Source: an uncultured Burkholderiales bacterium (GTDB lineage: Bacteria; Pseudomonadota; Gammaproteobacteria; Burkholderiales; Burkholderiaceae_C). Taken from it: 64,000 nucleotides of DNA. The translations under genes and the position numbers were made by a program. The stretch is from positions 1 to 64,000 of the forward strand of contig CALBSC010000077.1 of assembly GCA_937927685.1 (NCBI GenBank). Reading direction: 5' to 3'. Shown piece by piece: positions 8,183 to 16,674 of the stretch. Numbering within the stretch: position 1 is the stretch's first letter; each line of letters starts with the position of its first letter. The notes under the pieces are model-generated. The model did not search any database and was not told the DNA's origin. It saw only the letters and a program-made list of their open reading frames with translations.

Positions 8183-9387
8183 CAGACGTGGCCATCATTG
8201 GCGCTGGCCTGGGCGGTCTGTCCCTGGCCCTGGCCCTGCAGCAGGCCGGGCGCTCCTGTGCCTTGTACGAGCGCGCGCCGGCGCTGACCGAGGTGGGGGC
8301 AGGCATTCAGATGGGGCCCCATGTGATGCGGCGTCTGTTCGCCTGGGGCTTGAAGGATGCCTTGATGGCGCGCGTGGCCCTGCCTGCGGCCCTGCAGGCG
8401 CGGGACGCCTTGCGCGGCGATGTGCTCGCCACCTTGCCGTTGGGGGAAGCCTGGGCGCAACGCTATGGCGCACCCTACGCCACGATGCACCGTGCGGATT
8501 TGCAGGCTGTGCTGCGTCAGGCCGTGGATGCGGGCGGAAGCACCGAACTGCAGTTGAACACCACCTGCACCCGTTGGGTCGAGCAACTTGACGGCGTGAA
8601 CCTGGCGCTGGAGACCGGGCCGCAGGCCACACCGGTGCAGGTTCAGGCACAAGCCTCGGCGCTGATCGGCGCCGATGGCCTGTGGAGCCGGGTGCGATCC
8701 AGCGGCTGGACCATGCCGGAGCCGGCCGCCACCGGCCACCTGGCGTACCGGGCCATGGTGCCTCAGGCGCTGCTGCCGGAGCGTCTGCGCAGCCAGACGG
8801 TGGATGTGTGGATGGGCCCGCACCTGCACCTGGTCACCTACCCGGTTCGCCAGGGCGAGTGGCTCAACGTGGTGGTGTTGTTGCAACCCCAGGCACCTCA
8901 GCCGGCCATCACGCCCGGATGGGACCTGTCACGCGAGCCGCACGCCATCGCCACCGATGTGCACGCCGCCCTGCGCGGCTGCTGTGCCGGCGTGCGTGAT
9001 TTGCTGGGCATGATCGAGCAGTGGCGTGTCTGGCCGCTCTATGGGCGTGGCATCCTCGCGGGTCCGGACCAGATGGCGCGCGGCCGTGTGGCCCTGCTCG
9101 GTGACGCGGCCCACCCCATGTTGCCCTACCTCGCGCAGGGGGCCGGCATGGCCATCGAGGACGCCGCGTGCCTGGCGCAGTGGTGGACGCACGTCGATTT
9201 GACCGAGACGCAGCGCTTGCACCGCTACGCGGAGGAACGCTGGCAACGCAATGCACGCGTGCAGTTGCAGTCACGCCGCAACGCCGACATCTTTCACGCC
9301 ACCGGTCTGATGCGATGGGGTCGTGACCTGAGCCTGAAGATCCTGGGACAGCGGCTGATGGATCAGCCGTGGCTGTTTGCCGGCTGA
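8179..9387 (+). CDS. FAD-dependent monooxygenase (salicylate hydroxylase-like)
   Basis: Single-component flavoprotein hydroxylase of 402 residues. The N-terminal FAD fingerprint AIIGAGLGGLSLALALQQAG is at residue 4, an ALIGADGLWSRVR (DG-type) motif near residue 165, and the second FAD motif LLGDAAHPMLPYLAQGAG near residue 310. This is the group A aromatic hydroxylase family (salicylate, 6-hydroxynicotinate and similar). The start overlaps the deaminase stop by four bases. The 3' end overlaps the nitrate reductase gene on the opposite strand by 25 bases. Its purine-deaminase neighbour makes oxidation of a heterocyclic ring plausible, but the substrate is inferred. Confidence 0.8.
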   Translation: MTDVAIIGAGLGGLSLALALQQAGRSCALYERAPALTEVGAGIQMGPHVMRRLFAWGLKDALMARVALPAALQARDALRGDVLATLPLGEAWAQRYGAPYATMHRADLQAVLRQAVDAGGSTELQLNTTCTRWVEQLDGVNLALETGPQATPVQVQAQASALIGADGLWSRVRSSGWTMPEPAATGHLAYRAMVPQALLPERLRSQTVDVWMGPHLHLVTYPVRQGEWLNVVVLLQPQAPQPAITPGWDLSREPHAIATDVHAALRGCCAGVRDLLGMIEQWRVWPLYGRGILAGPDQMARGRVALLGDAAHPMLPYLAQGAGMAIEDAACLAQWWTHVDLTETQRLHRYAEERWQRNARVQLQSRRNADIFHATGLMRWGRDLSLKILGQRLMDQPWLFAG

Positions 9388-12200
9388 GGCAGCAGGCGAA
9401 TCATGCGCTTGAGTTGGGGGACGCAGGACCCGCATTGCGTGCCGCATTTCAGGTGCGCTTGCAACTGATCGAGTTGTGCGGATTCGCTGCCGGGTGTGCG
9501 AAGCAGGAAGTCCTGAATGGCTTGATCCCGCACCCCGACGCAACTGCAGACCACCTGGCCGGCTGAGGCCATGGGCACCGGTGGCTCCTGACCTGTCATC
9601 AGCAAGCGACGCCCCAAGGCACGCACCGGTTGCGAAGTTTGCAGCAGCTGTTTGAGCCAGCCTTCGGCCCGCGTGTCGCCAGCCAGCATCAAGGCGTCGA
9701 GGTGCGAGTCCTGGCCGTCGCGTGACGGGGACAGTCGCAGACTGCGCACGTGCACCGGACGCGCATCCACATAGCGCAAGCCTCCCTGCGGGGCAATGCC
9801 CATCAGGCCTTCCAGCGTCAGCACCGCCTCGAGAGACGGGGGCTCGCTGCTCGCGGCACGAAACAGCACACCTTGACGGGTCGCCTGGGGGTCCGGGTCG
9901 GCAAATGCCACACAGCTGGCAAACTCGAAGCGACCCATGTGGGTGCGCAACACGCGCAGGGTTTCGATCGCCTGTGCACGTGAAAACCATCCCACCGTCA
10001 GCAGCCGCCAGGGCAACTCGGCTTTGAGGATCTTGACCGCCGCATGTTTCAATTCGGGCTGTTTGGACCTGGCGCAAAACGCCGGTGTCGTCAGCGCGTT
10101 CACGCCCGCCAGGGGCGTGTTCTGGTGGCTGCGACCACTCAAAAATGCCTGGCCCCAATGCATGGCCATGAAGGCCTGCCCCGTCGCGACATCCTCGCTG
10201 GGGGATGCGGTCACCACCAGCGAACCGCGCCGGCTCGTGACATGCACCAGGTCGCCTTCCTGCAGTTGCAGGGATTGCATGTCGGCGGGATGGAGTTGCA
10301 CTTGCGGCTCGGGCACGTGACCAAACAACTGCGGGACCAGGCCGGTGCGTGACATGCCGTGCCATTGATCACGCAGACGTCCGGAGGTGAGCGCAATCGG
10401 CCAGCGTTTGTCGGTGGCTTCGGCCACCGGCTGGTAGGGCAGGGCGGCAAAACGCGCGCGCCCGTTGGCGGTGGGGAAGACACCGTCCTCGTACAGCCGC
10501 GCTTGTCCCGCGGTGTGACCTTCCGGCATCGGCCATTGCAGGGGTTGCGACTCGAGCTGCGCATAGCTCATGCCGGTGATGTCCAGGTCACGTCCGCGGG
10601 TGGATTCGCGGTGCTCCAGCCAGATGTCCTGCGCACTGGCGTAGTCCATCCGCAAACCGTCGCAGCGTTGTGCCAGCCCTGGTTGTGCCAGCAGGCCCTG
10701 GGCGAGGTCGACCACGATCTGCCAGTCGTGCCGGGCTTGACCCGGCGCGGGCACCGCGGCACGAACCCGGGTGATGCGACGCTCGCTGTTGGTGACCGTG
10801 CCTTCCTTCTCGCCCCAGGTGGTCGCGGGCAGCAGCAGGTCGGCATAGGCGCAGGTTTCCGTGTCAGCAAAAGCCTCCTGCACTACCACCAGTTCTGCCC
10901 GCTCCAGCGCGCGGCGCACCGTGCTCTGGTCCGGCATGGATTGGGCCGGGTTGGTGCAGGCAATCCACAACGCCTTGATTTCGCCGTCTGCTGCCGCCTG
11001 GAACATCTCGACCGCGGTTTTGCCCGGTTGCTCGGGGACGCTGCGCACCCCCCACAGCCGGGCCACCTCTTCGCGATGCGCCGGGTTGGCAAGGTCACGG
11101 TGGGCGCTCAACAGGTTGGCCAGCCCCCCCACCTCGCGTCCGCCCATGGCGTTGGGCTGGCCCGTGAGCGAGAACGGCCCCGCCCCAGGCCGACCGATTT
11201 GTGCGGTGGCCAGGTGCAGATTGATCAGGCTGGCGTTGTTGGCCGTGCCATGGCTGGACTGGTTCAGCCCCTGGCAATAGAGGCTGAGGGTCGCGCCCCG
11301 GTTAGGAGAGTGGCCATCGCCTCCCCAGGCAAACCAGCGGGCAGCCCGCCACAGTTGCTCGGCGGGAATGCCGCAGACCGCTTGCACCTGCTCGGGCGTG
11401 CAGGTCTCCACCAGGGTTCGCAGGGCCTCGAAATCGTCGGTATGACGGGCGATGAAGTCGGGCGCTGTCCAGCCCTCGCGCAGCATGAGGTGCAGCATGC
11501 CGTGGAACAGCATGACATCGGTGCCGGGTTGAATGGCCAGGTGCAAATCGGCGCAACTGGCCGAGTCGGTCCGGCGCGGGTCGACCACGATCAGCTTCAT
11601 GCCCGGATGACGCGCGCGGCTGTCTTCGAGGCGACGAAACAGCACCGGGTGGGCCCAGGCGGCGTTGCTGCCGGCCATGAACACACAGCCGGCGTGCTCC
11701 AGGTCGTCATAGCAGGCGGGCGGTGCATCCGCCCCCAGGGTGAGTTTGTAGCCCGCCACCGCACTGCTCATGCACAGGCGTGAGTTGGTGTCGATGTTGT
11801 TGGTGCCCAGCAGCCCTTTGACCAGTTTGTTGAAGACGTAGTAGTCCTCGGTCAGCAACTGACCCGAGACATAAAAGCCCACCGCGTCCGGTCCGTGTTT
11901 GAGCACGATGTCGGCCAGCCGATGGCTGGCCCATTGCAAGGCGCTGTCCCAACTCAAGGGGTCGGGACGGCCATGTCGGATCAGGCGGCGCTGGGGTTGC
12001 AGCACACGACTGGCTTGGGCCACTTCGTGGGCCGCGCTTTGGTGCAACTGGCTGCCTTTGCTGCACAGCCGACCCGCATTGGCTGGGTGTTGGGGGTCAC
12101 CCTGCACATCCAGAATGCGTCCGGCCTGCGAGCGGATGATGACGCCGCAGCCCACACCGCAGTACGGGCAGGTGGAGCGGGTTTCCTTGACGCCGGGCAT
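9363..12200 (-). CDS. nasA: Assimilatory nitrate reductase catalytic subunit
   Basis: Molybdopterin nitrate reductase of 945 residues, reducing nitrate to nitrite in the cytoplasm. The N-terminal [4Fe-4S] motif is CPYCGVGCG followed about 30 residues later by RLCSKG. NTNSRLCMSSAVAGYK carries the predicted molybdenum-ligand cysteine near residue 145, and SGRLRDQWHGMSRTG marks the start of the pterin-dinucleotide domain. The last about 60 residues form a BFD-like [2Fe-2S] domain with VVCSCVGV and CGTQCGSC, as in Klebsiella-type NasA, suggesting electrons pass through this built-in relay. The start at MPGVKE is set by distance to the first cysteine motif and leaves an 8-base gap after nirD. It is the last gene of the nrtA-led operon. 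Confidence 0.93.
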   Translation of the reverse strand: MPGVKETRSTCPYCGVGCGVIIRSQAGRILDVQGDPQHPANAGRLCSKGSQLHQSAAHEVAQASRVLQPQRRLIRHGRPDPLSWDSALQWASHRLADIVLKHGPDAVGFYVSGQLLTEDYYVFNKLVKGLLGTNNIDTNSRLCMSSAVAGYKLTLGADAPPACYDDLEHAGCVFMAGSNAAWAHPVLFRRLEDSRARHPGMKLIVVDPRRTDSASCADLHLAIQPGTDVMLFHGMLHLMLREGWTAPDFIARHTDDFEALRTLVETCTPEQVQAVCGIPAEQLWRAARWFAWGGDGHSPNRGATLSLYCQGLNQSSHGTANNASLINLHLATAQIGRPGAGPFSLTGQPNAMGGREVGGLANLLSAHRDLANPAHREEVARLWGVRSVPEQPGKTAVEMFQAAADGEIKALWIACTNPAQSMPDQSTVRRALERAELVVVQEAFADTETCAYADLLLPATTWGEKEGTVTNSERRITRVRAAVPAPGQARHDWQIVVDLAQGLLAQPGLAQRCDGLRMDYASAQDIWLEHRESTRGRDLDITGMSYAQLESQPLQWPMPEGHTAGQARLYEDGVFPTANGRARFAALPYQPVAEATDKRWPIALTSGRLRDQWHGMSRTGLVPQLFGHVPEPQVQLHPADMQSLQLQEGDLVHVTSRRGSLVVTASPSEDVATGQAFMAMHWGQAFLSGRSHQNTPLAGVNALTTPAFCARSKQPELKHAAVKILKAELPWRLLTVGWFSRAQAIETLRVLRTHMGRFEFASCVAFADPDPQATRQGVLFRAASSEPPSLEAVLTLEGLMGIAPQGGLRYVDARPVHVRSLRLSPSRDGQDSHLDALMLAGDTRAEGWLKQLLQTSQPVRALGRRLLMTGQEPPVPMASAGQVVCSCVGVRDQAIQDFLLRTPGSESAQLDQLQAHLKCGTQCGSCVPQLKRMIRLLPQPANSHG

Positions 12201-12208
12201 GAAGCGGG

Positions 12209-12553
12209 TCAGTCCAGGGCCAGTGTCTTGAGTTCTTGCGCGTCCAGCAAGACCTGCTCGCCCTGCAGCTGCACGGCAAATCGGGGGCTGCATCCCTCGT
12301 CGGGAGCGTGGGCGCAGCCATCGGTGAGCCGGATCTGCCAGTTGTGTAGCGGACAGGCCACGTTGTTGCCATAGACGATGCCCTGGCTCAGGGGACCCCC
12401 TTTGTGCGGGCAACGGTCGAGCAGGGCAAACACCTGGTTCTCGCCATTGCGGAACACGGCCACGGGCGTGCCCTGCGCGCGTTGTACGCGGCGCGCGCCC
12501 AGGACAGGAATGTCGTCAAGCTTGCAAACAGGAATCCACTCGGGAGCAGTCAT
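12209..12553 (-). CDS. nirD: Nitrite reductase (NADH) small subunit
   Basis: Rieske-like small subunit of assimilatory NADH-nitrite reductase, 114 residues. DRCPHKGGPLSQG and ACPLHNWQIRL give the C-x-H and C-x2-H pattern of a true Rieske [2Fe-2S] ligand set, whereas some NirD proteins have lost these residues. It lies 24 bases after nirB and 8 bases before nasA, in the same operon. It should associate with NirB in the cytoplasm to reduce nitrite to ammonium. Confidence 0.9.
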   Translation of the reverse strand: MTAPEWIPVCKLDDIPVLGARRVQRAQGTPVAVFRNGENQVFALLDRCPHKGGPLSQGIVYGNNVACPLHNWQIRLTDGCAHAPDEGCSPRFAVQLQGEQVLLDAQELKTLALD

Positions 12554-12577
12554 GGTGTGTCAACGGTGTCAAGGGAA

Positions 12578-15028
12578 TCAGAGGGTCAGGGGATCGAACT
12601 GTCGGGTGTCGACCTGTGCCTTGGCCATGTCGACCCACGGATCGGGTTCATCGCGCAAGGCGTCCTGCAAACGTGCCCACAGGGCCTGGCGACCTGGCGC
12701 ATCGTCCAGGATGCGCTGCTTCACATGGTCCAGCCCGACCCGGTTGACGTAGTGCACCGTGCGTTCCAGGTACCAGCCTTCTTCCCGGTACAGCTGCATG
12801 AAGGCGCCGGTGTACTCCAGCACTTCTTCGGCGGTCTTGAGCTTGGTGAAAAAGTGAGCGACTTCGGTCTTGATGCCACCGTTCCCTGCGATGTACATTT
12901 CCCAGCCGCTGTCCACGCCGATGATGCCCACGTCCTTGATGCCGGATTCGGCACAGTTGCGTGGACAGCCGGACACGGCGAACTTCACCTTGTGGGGGGC
13001 ATACATGCGCCACATGGCACGCTCCAGCGACTTGCCCATGTTGGTGCTGTCCTGGGTGCCCATGCGACACCACTCGCTGCCCACACAGGTCTTGACGGTG
13101 CGCAAGGCCTTGGCATAGGCGTGCCCGGAGGGCATGCCGAGATCACGCCACACAGGAATGAGGTCCTCCTTCTTCACGCCCAGCAAATCGATGCGCTGTC
13201 CGCCGGTGACCTTCACGGTGGGGATCTTGTACTTGTCCACCACGTCGGCGATGCGACGCAACTCGTCGGCGGTGGTTTCGCCGCCCCACATGCGCGGAAT
13301 GACCGAGTAGGTGCCGTCCTTCTGGATGTTGGCGTGGCTGCGCTCATTGATGAAGCGGCTTTGCGGGTCGTCTTTTGCCTCGTGCGGCCAGGTGCTGATG
13401 AGGTAGTAGTTCAGGGCCGGTCGGCATGTGGCACAGCCGTTGGGGGTGCGCCATTCCAGGAACGACATGGCCTGTGCAATGGACAGCAGGTGCTGGTCGC
13501 GGATGGCATCGCGCACCGCCTGGTGCCCATGGTCGGTGCAGGCACACATGGGTTTGAGCTTGGGGGTGGCCGAGTAGTCGCCGCCGGCCGTGAACATCAG
13601 CAGTTGCTCGACCAGCCCGGTGCAGGAACCGCACGAGGCGCTGGCCTTGGTGTTCTTGCGGACCTCCTCCAGGGTGAACAGGCCTTGTTCCTTGATGGCC
13701 TTGCAGATCGCGCCTTTGGTGACACCATTGCAGCCGCAGACTTCATCGCTGTCTTGCATCGCGGCGGCCTTGTTGTGGCCCTGGTGTCCGGTGTCGCCAA
13801 TATTGGATTCGCCGAACATGAGTTTGTCGCGGATGTCCGCCACATTGCGGCCGTCGCGCAGCAGCTTGAAATACCAGCTGCCATCCACCGTTTCGCCAAA
13901 CAGACAGGCCCCGATGAGCTGGTTGTCTCGCAGCACCAGTTTTTTGTAGACCCCTTCGTGGGCGTCGGAGAGGACGATTTCCTCCGTGCTGCCATCATCA
14001 CGGCCCATGAAATCGCCGGCTGAGAACAAATCAATGCCGGTCACCTTGAGCTTGGTCGAGGTGAGTGAGCCCACATAGCGGCTGATGCCCAGTTCGGCCA
14101 GGTGATTGGCGAGCACTTTGCCTTGCTCGAACAGCGGGGCCACCAGGCCATAGGCAATGCCCCGGTGGTTGGCACATTCCCCCACGGCATAGATGCGCGG
14201 ATCGGTCACCGTCTGCAAGGTGTCCGTGACCACGATGCCCCGGTCGCAGTGCACCCGCATCTGCTCCGCCAGGGCCGTGTTGGGGCGAATCCCCACGGCC
14301 ATCACCACCAGCTGGGCCGGGATGCGGCTGCCATCCTTCAGCACGACTTCGGCGACCCGGCCCGTGGCGTCGGCTTCCAAGGACTGTGTGTGCGCATTCA
14401 GCCGGAACTTCAGCCCGCGTGCGCTGAGGGATTCGGCCAGCAGGTGGCCGGCGGTGCGATCGAGTTGACGCTCCATGAGCCACTCGCTCACATGCACCAC
14501 GGTGACGTTCATGCCCCGTTTCATCAAGCCATTGGCCGCTTCGAGACCGAGCAGGCCGCCCCCGATCACCACTGCATCCTGGTACTCGCGCGCCGCGTCC
14601 ATCATGGCCTGGGTGTCGGCGATGTCCCGGTAGGCCAGCACACCCTCCAGGTCACGCCCGGGAATGGGCAGCATGAAGGGGTTGGAGCCGGTGGCCAGCA
14701 CCAGCCGGTCATAGGGCGTGGAGCGCTCTTCGCCGCTGGCGCTGACCGCATGCACCACGCGCTGGACGCGGTCCACGCGGGTGACCGTCCAGCCGGCGTG
14801 CAGGGTGATGCCGTTCTCTTCGTACCAGGACATCGGATTGAGGATGATGTCGTCGAAGTCCTGCTCACCCGCCAGCACGGGCGAGAGCAGGATGCGGTTG
14901 TAGTTGGGGTGTGGCTCAGCACCAAAGACGGTGATGTCGTACAGCTCCCGATTGAGTTTGAGCAGTTCTTCCAGCGTTCGCACGCCAGCCATGCCATTGC
15001 CCACCATCACCAGTTGGAGTCGTTTCAT
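12578..15028 (-). CDS. nirB: Nitrite reductase (NADH) large subunit
   Basis: Siroheme nitrite reductase of 816 residues. An N-terminal FAD/NAD(P)H oxidoreductase part has VGNGMAG at residue 7 and VIGGGLLGLEAANG near residue 145. Two cysteine-rich BFD-like segments follow (EVCGCNGVTKG with SASCGSCTGL; MCACTDHG with NGCATCRPAL). The C-terminal siroheme/[4Fe-4S] half has TCVGSEWC and FAVSGCPRNCAE. It converts nitrite to ammonium with NADH in the cytoplasm. The MKRLQLVMVGNG start puts the FAD motif at the N-terminus and lies 10 bases after nrtD. The frame is open further upstream, but that part overlaps nrtD. No siroheme or molybdopterin synthesis genes are in the window. Confidence 0.94.
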   Translation of the reverse strand: MKRLQLVMVGNGMAGVRTLEELLKLNRELYDITVFGAEPHPNYNRILLSPVLAGEQDFDDIILNPMSWYEENGITLHAGWTVTRVDRVQRVVHAVSASGEERSTPYDRLVLATGSNPFMLPIPGRDLEGVLAYRDIADTQAMMDAAREYQDAVVIGGGLLGLEAANGLMKRGMNVTVVHVSEWLMERQLDRTAGHLLAESLSARGLKFRLNAHTQSLEADATGRVAEVVLKDGSRIPAQLVVMAVGIRPNTALAEQMRVHCDRGIVVTDTLQTVTDPRIYAVGECANHRGIAYGLVAPLFEQGKVLANHLAELGISRYVGSLTSTKLKVTGIDLFSAGDFMGRDDGSTEEIVLSDAHEGVYKKLVLRDNQLIGACLFGETVDGSWYFKLLRDGRNVADIRDKLMFGESNIGDTGHQGHNKAAAMQDSDEVCGCNGVTKGAICKAIKEQGLFTLEEVRKNTKASASCGSCTGLVEQLLMFTAGGDYSATPKLKPMCACTDHGHQAVRDAIRDQHLLSIAQAMSFLEWRTPNGCATCRPALNYYLISTWPHEAKDDPQSRFINERSHANIQKDGTYSVIPRMWGGETTADELRRIADVVDKYKIPTVKVTGGQRIDLLGVKKEDLIPVWRDLGMPSGHAYAKALRTVKTCVGSEWCRMGTQDSTNMGKSLERAMWRMYAPHKVKFAVSGCPRNCAESGIKDVGIIGVDSGWEMYIAGNGGIKTEVAHFFTKLKTAEEVLEYTGAFMQLYREEGWYLERTVHYVNRVGLDHVKQRILDDAPGRQALWARLQDALRDEPDPWVDMAKAQVDTRQFDPLTL

Positions 15029-15038
15029 GTGCAGCTTC

Positions 15039-15866
15039 TCAGGTTTTTTCGATGTGTGCTTGCCGGGTGTAGAGGAAATCAATCACGGCTTTGCGGTAGG
15101 TCTGGTACCGTGCATCGTCGGCCAGCGCCACGCGCGAGCGCGGGCGTGGCAATTCCACGTGCAGCACTTCACCGATGGTGGCGGCCGGTCCGTTGGTCAT
15201 CATCACAATCTTGTCCGACAGCAGCACGGCCTCATCCACGTCGTGCGTCACCATCACCACCGTGCTGCGGGTGGCGGCCACGATGGCCAGCAGTTCATCC
15301 TGCAACTTCGCACGGGTCAGCGCATCCAGCGCGCCGAAGGGTTCATCCATCAGCAGCACCTGCGGCTCCATGGCCAAGGCCCGGGCAATGCCCACCCGTT
15401 GCTTCATGCCGCCCGAAATTTCGCCTGGGCGCTTGTGGCTGGCATGCGTGAGCCCGACCAGGGCGAGTGCCGCATCGGTGCGTTCCTTCAACTGGGCCTT
15501 GGTTTCTTTGGGGCGACCATCCACCCGGGCGTGGTTGCCAAACACACGCTCGACACCCAGGTACACGTTGTCAAAGCAGGTCAGCCAGGGCAGCAAGGAG
15601 TGGTTCTGAAACACCATGGCGCGCTCGGGGCCGGGGCCGGCAATTTCCTTGTTGGCACACAACAAGGTGCCTTCCGTGGGTTGGGTCAACCCGGCAATGA
15701 GGTTGAGCAGGGTGGACTTGCCGCACCCCGAGTGGCCGATGAGGGCCACGAACTCGCCCTTGGTCACATGGAGTTGAATATCGCGCAGCGCCGGAAAGTC
15801 GCCCTTGGCGGTCCGGAAGGTTTGCGCCACCCCTTCGACTTGCAGGTATTTGCTGGGGCTGTTCAT
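15039..15866 (-). CDS. nrtD: Nitrate ABC transporter ATP-binding protein
   Basis: ABC transporter ATPase of 275 residues of the nitrate/taurine (NrtD/SsuB/TauB) subfamily. Motifs are Walker A GHSGCGKST near residue 45, a Q-loop in VFQNHSLLPW, signature ISGGMKQRVGIARALAM, Walker B VLLMDEPFGALD and the switch histidine in VTHDVDEA. Its start codon overlaps the nrtB stop by four bases (ATGA), so the two are translationally coupled. There is no separate NrtC-type fusion ATPase, so this single ATPase probably forms a homodimer powering nitrate uptake. Confidence 0.9.
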   Translation of the reverse strand: MNSPSKYLQVEGVAQTFRTAKGDFPALRDIQLHVTKGEFVALIGHSGCGKSTLLNLIAGLTQPTEGTLLCANKEIAGPGPERAMVFQNHSLLPWLTCFDNVYLGVERVFGNHARVDGRPKETKAQLKERTDAALALVGLTHASHKRPGEISGGMKQRVGIARALAMEPQVLLMDEPFGALDALTRAKLQDELLAIVAATRSTVVMVTHDVDEAVLLSDKIVMMTNGPAATIGEVLHVELPRPRSRVALADDARYQTYRKAVIDFLYTRQAHIEKT

Positions 15867-16666
15867 GTGCGCACCTCTTCGAACGTGAAGGCGGTGGCGA
15901 GCCGGATCAGGACATGCTCCAGCACCAGACCCACGATGCCAATGACAAAGATGGCGATGATGATGTTGCGCACGTTCAGGTTGTTCCACTCGTCCCAGAC
16001 CCAAAAACCGATGCCCACGCCGCCGGTCAGCATTTCGGCGGCCACGATCACCAGCCACGCGGTGCCCACCGCCAGCCGGACGCCGGTGAGCATGTAGGGC
16101 AGCACCGAGGGAAACAGAATCTTGGTGAAGATCTTCCACTCCGACAGGTTCAGCACCCGGGCCACGTTCATGTAGTCCTGCGGCACACGCTGCACCCCCA
16201 CCGCGGTGTTGATGACCATGGGCCAGATGGAGCAGATGAAAATCGTCCAGATGGCCGCCGGGTTGGCGCCCTTGAATACCAGCAAGCCAATCGGCAGCCA
16301 GGCCAGGGGTGACACCGGGCGCAGCAGACTGATGATGGGGTTGATCATGCGCGACAGGAATTCAAAGCGCCCGATGATGAAGCCCAGGGGAATGCCCACC
16401 AGCGCAGCCAGTCCGAAGCCCAGGGCAACACGCCGCAATGAGCTCAGCACATTCCAGCCTACGCCCTGATCGTTCGGTCCGTTGCTGTAAAACGGATCGC
16501 TGAATACCGTCACGGCCTGCTTCCAGGTTTCCAGGGGTGTGGGCAGACCACTGTTGTTGCCCATGGCGATCAGCGACCAGATCAGCAGCAGCAGTGCAAA
16601 GCCAGCCAGAGGCGGCAGTACCCGCGCCAGCCACGGTTTCAAACGAACGGATAAGGGGGTGGCCAT
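15863..16666 (-). CDS. nrtB: Nitrate ABC transporter permease
   Basis: Inner-membrane permease of the nitrate/sulfonate/taurine family, 267 residues with about six to seven hydrophobic segments. The first runs over about residues 17-35 (PPLAGFALLLLIWSLIA). The BPD-transport EAA-like cytoplasmic loop is near residue 180 (ARVLNLSEWKIFTKILFPSVLP). It starts 8 bases after nrtA and overlaps nrtD by four bases. With NrtA and NrtD it should import nitrate and possibly nitrite. Confidence 0.9.
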   Translation of the reverse strand: MATPLSVRLKPWLARVLPPLAGFALLLLIWSLIAMGNNSGLPTPLETWKQAVTVFSDPFYSNGPNDQGVGWNVLSSLRRVALGFGLAALVGIPLGFIIGRFEFLSRMINPIISLLRPVSPLAWLPIGLLVFKGANPAAIWTIFICSIWPMVINTAVGVQRVPQDYMNVARVLNLSEWKIFTKILFPSVLPYMLTGVRLAVGTAWLVIVAAEMLTGGVGIGFWVWDEWNNLNVRNIIIAIFVIGIVGLVLEHVLIRLATAFTFEEVRT

Positions 16667-16674
16667 GCTCGACC

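Noticed and set aside
10359..15451. Very long open frames on the plus strand opposite nasA and nirB (several over 400 codons)
   Set aside because: They are antisense shadows of well-supported genes in high-G+C DNA, rich in His/Ala/Gln/Gly and without family motifs.
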